This document shows, in pieces, positions 48,862 to 49,175 of a stretch of 49,175 nt of DNA. Numbering within the stretch: the first letter of the stretch is position 1; each line of letters begins with the position of its first letter. The translations under genes and the position numbers were made by a program. Under the pieces are notes generated by a model, which saw only the letters and a list, made by a program, of their open reading frames with translations, was not told the origin of the DNA and did not search any database. Source of the stretch: Trueperaceae bacterium. Its GTDB lineage: Bacteria; Deinococcota; Deinococci; Deinococcales; Trueperaceae. The stretch lies in contig REEJ01000171.1 of the NCBI GenBank assembly GCA_007695125.1, positions 1 through 49,175 of the forward strand. Direction: 5' to 3'.

Positions 48862-49175
48862 TCACGGTGCGAAGCCGAGGTAGAGCTGCAACCCCTGGTC
48901 GATGGCCGCGAGTTCGGACTCCTCGACCCTACCGACGACGCGCAACACGCGGCGCTTGTCGACCGAACGCACATGGTCGACGAGCGCCCAGGACGGTTGC
49001 CGCAGACCGCTCGTTCCGGTGCCCACGTCCGGGTAGAGCGCCCCCTCACCGGAACGGCCGGAGAGCGGGACGAGCGCGATCCAGGGATAGCGTTGCGACG
49101 CGACCGCCTCGCCATCGCTCACCACGACGCACGGTCGCAGGCCACGCTGCTCGTGGCCGACGGTCGGATCGAGAT
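48862..49175 (-). CDS. MazF/PemK-family toxin-like protein (N-terminus cut by window edge)
   Basis: About 104 residues are visible; only the first few (normally ...GDVWWV) lie beyond the window. LDPTVGHEQRGLRPCVVVSDG and YPWIALVPLSGRSG are the conserved first strands of the PemK/MazF ribonuclease fold, and WALVDHVRSVDKRRV carries the usual C-terminal motif. It would act as a sequence-specific endoribonuclease of a type II toxin-antitoxin pair; an antitoxin gene would be expected just outside the window, upstream on the minus strand. It sits beside the heliorhodopsin relic. Confidence 0.85.
   Translation of the reverse strand, partial: LDPTVGHEQRGLRPCVVVSDGEAVASQRYPWIALVPLSGRSGEGALYPDVGTGTSGLRQPSWALVDHVRSVDKRRVLRVVGRVEESELAAIDQGLQLYLGFAP

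Noticed and set aside
1-49175. Search for tRNA, rRNA, CRISPR arrays, IS elements or att sites
   Set aside because: None seen by eye; no tRNA cloverleaf with TTCGA-type loops, no transposase or integrase motifs, no regularly spaced repeats apart from the SARP boxes.

Overview
The window is GC-rich (roughly 70%) bacterial chromosome, densely packed, with codons ending in G or C. Several traits point to Deinococcota, probably a Trueperaceae-like environmental lineage. Many regulator genes have a TAnnnT -10 box only 5-8 nt before the start codon, which implies leaderless mRNAs. The sugar-binding protein has an ordinary signal peptide and no lipobox. There is also a decayed heliorhodopsin. This placement is inference; no rRNA, tRNA, CRISPR array or intact transposon was seen.

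Layout. (1) 1-6465: a fructan/sucrose-type operon on the minus strand, in the order LacI regulator, ABC sugar-binding protein, two permeases, GH32 hydrolase, inositol-monophosphatase-like protein (cut by the window edge). It has a strong promoter and two tandem LacI operators. (2) 6600-13320: mixed single genes. These are an acetamidase/formamidase, a GAF protein, an NmrA-like oxidoreductase, an O-antigen-ligase-like membrane protein with an embedded jelly-roll domain, a secreted protein with a shortened DsrE-like gene, an ArsR/SRPBCC pair with a perfect operator palindrome, and a GNAT acetyltransferase. (3) 13567-22581: a beta-1,3-glucan operon, in the order LacI, a very large GH161/GH94-like phosphorylase, GH3, GH16 laminarinase. 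The genes downstream of LacI overlap by 4 bp and the operon ends in a hairpin terminator. (4) 22600-26000: PhzF protein, KDPG aldolase with atypical codon use, an unknown protein, and gene remnants. (5) 26038-28958: MerR-like regulator followed by a VWA-macro domain fusion. (6) 28955-38000: a MalT-like LuxR regulator; a flavodoxin/membrane/small-protein operon; a large secreted protein with a degenerate transglutaminase fold; and an ABA4-like membrane operon with a TetR regulator whose operator occurs in front of both units. (7) 38280-47482: three secreted beta-helix proteins and a 61-residue protein downstream of a SARP-type (BTAD-NB-ARC-TPR) regulator, with a divergent lipoprotein beta-propeller. 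Promoters on both sides of the SARP gene carry 11-bp direct repeats ending exactly 8 bp before identical TAGCCT -10 boxes. (8) 47500-49175: DinB protein, heliorhodopsin pseudogene, partial MazF/PemK toxin.

How it fits together. Two LacI-led operons import or cleave plant/algal polysaccharides: fructan by GH32 plus ABC uptake, and laminarin by GH16/GH3 plus phosphorolysis. The SARP locus looks like a self-contained, activator-driven set of exported proteins. Several gene relics (heliorhodopsin, EamA transporter, GNAT, DsrE-like and an unknown N-terminus) show ongoing loss by internal deletion. The items most likely to be undescribed are the SARP repeat-controlled beta-helix locus, the VWA-macro fusion with its MerR partner, and the two unusual domain insertions: a jelly roll in a Wzy-like protein and GH16 inside a CBM.
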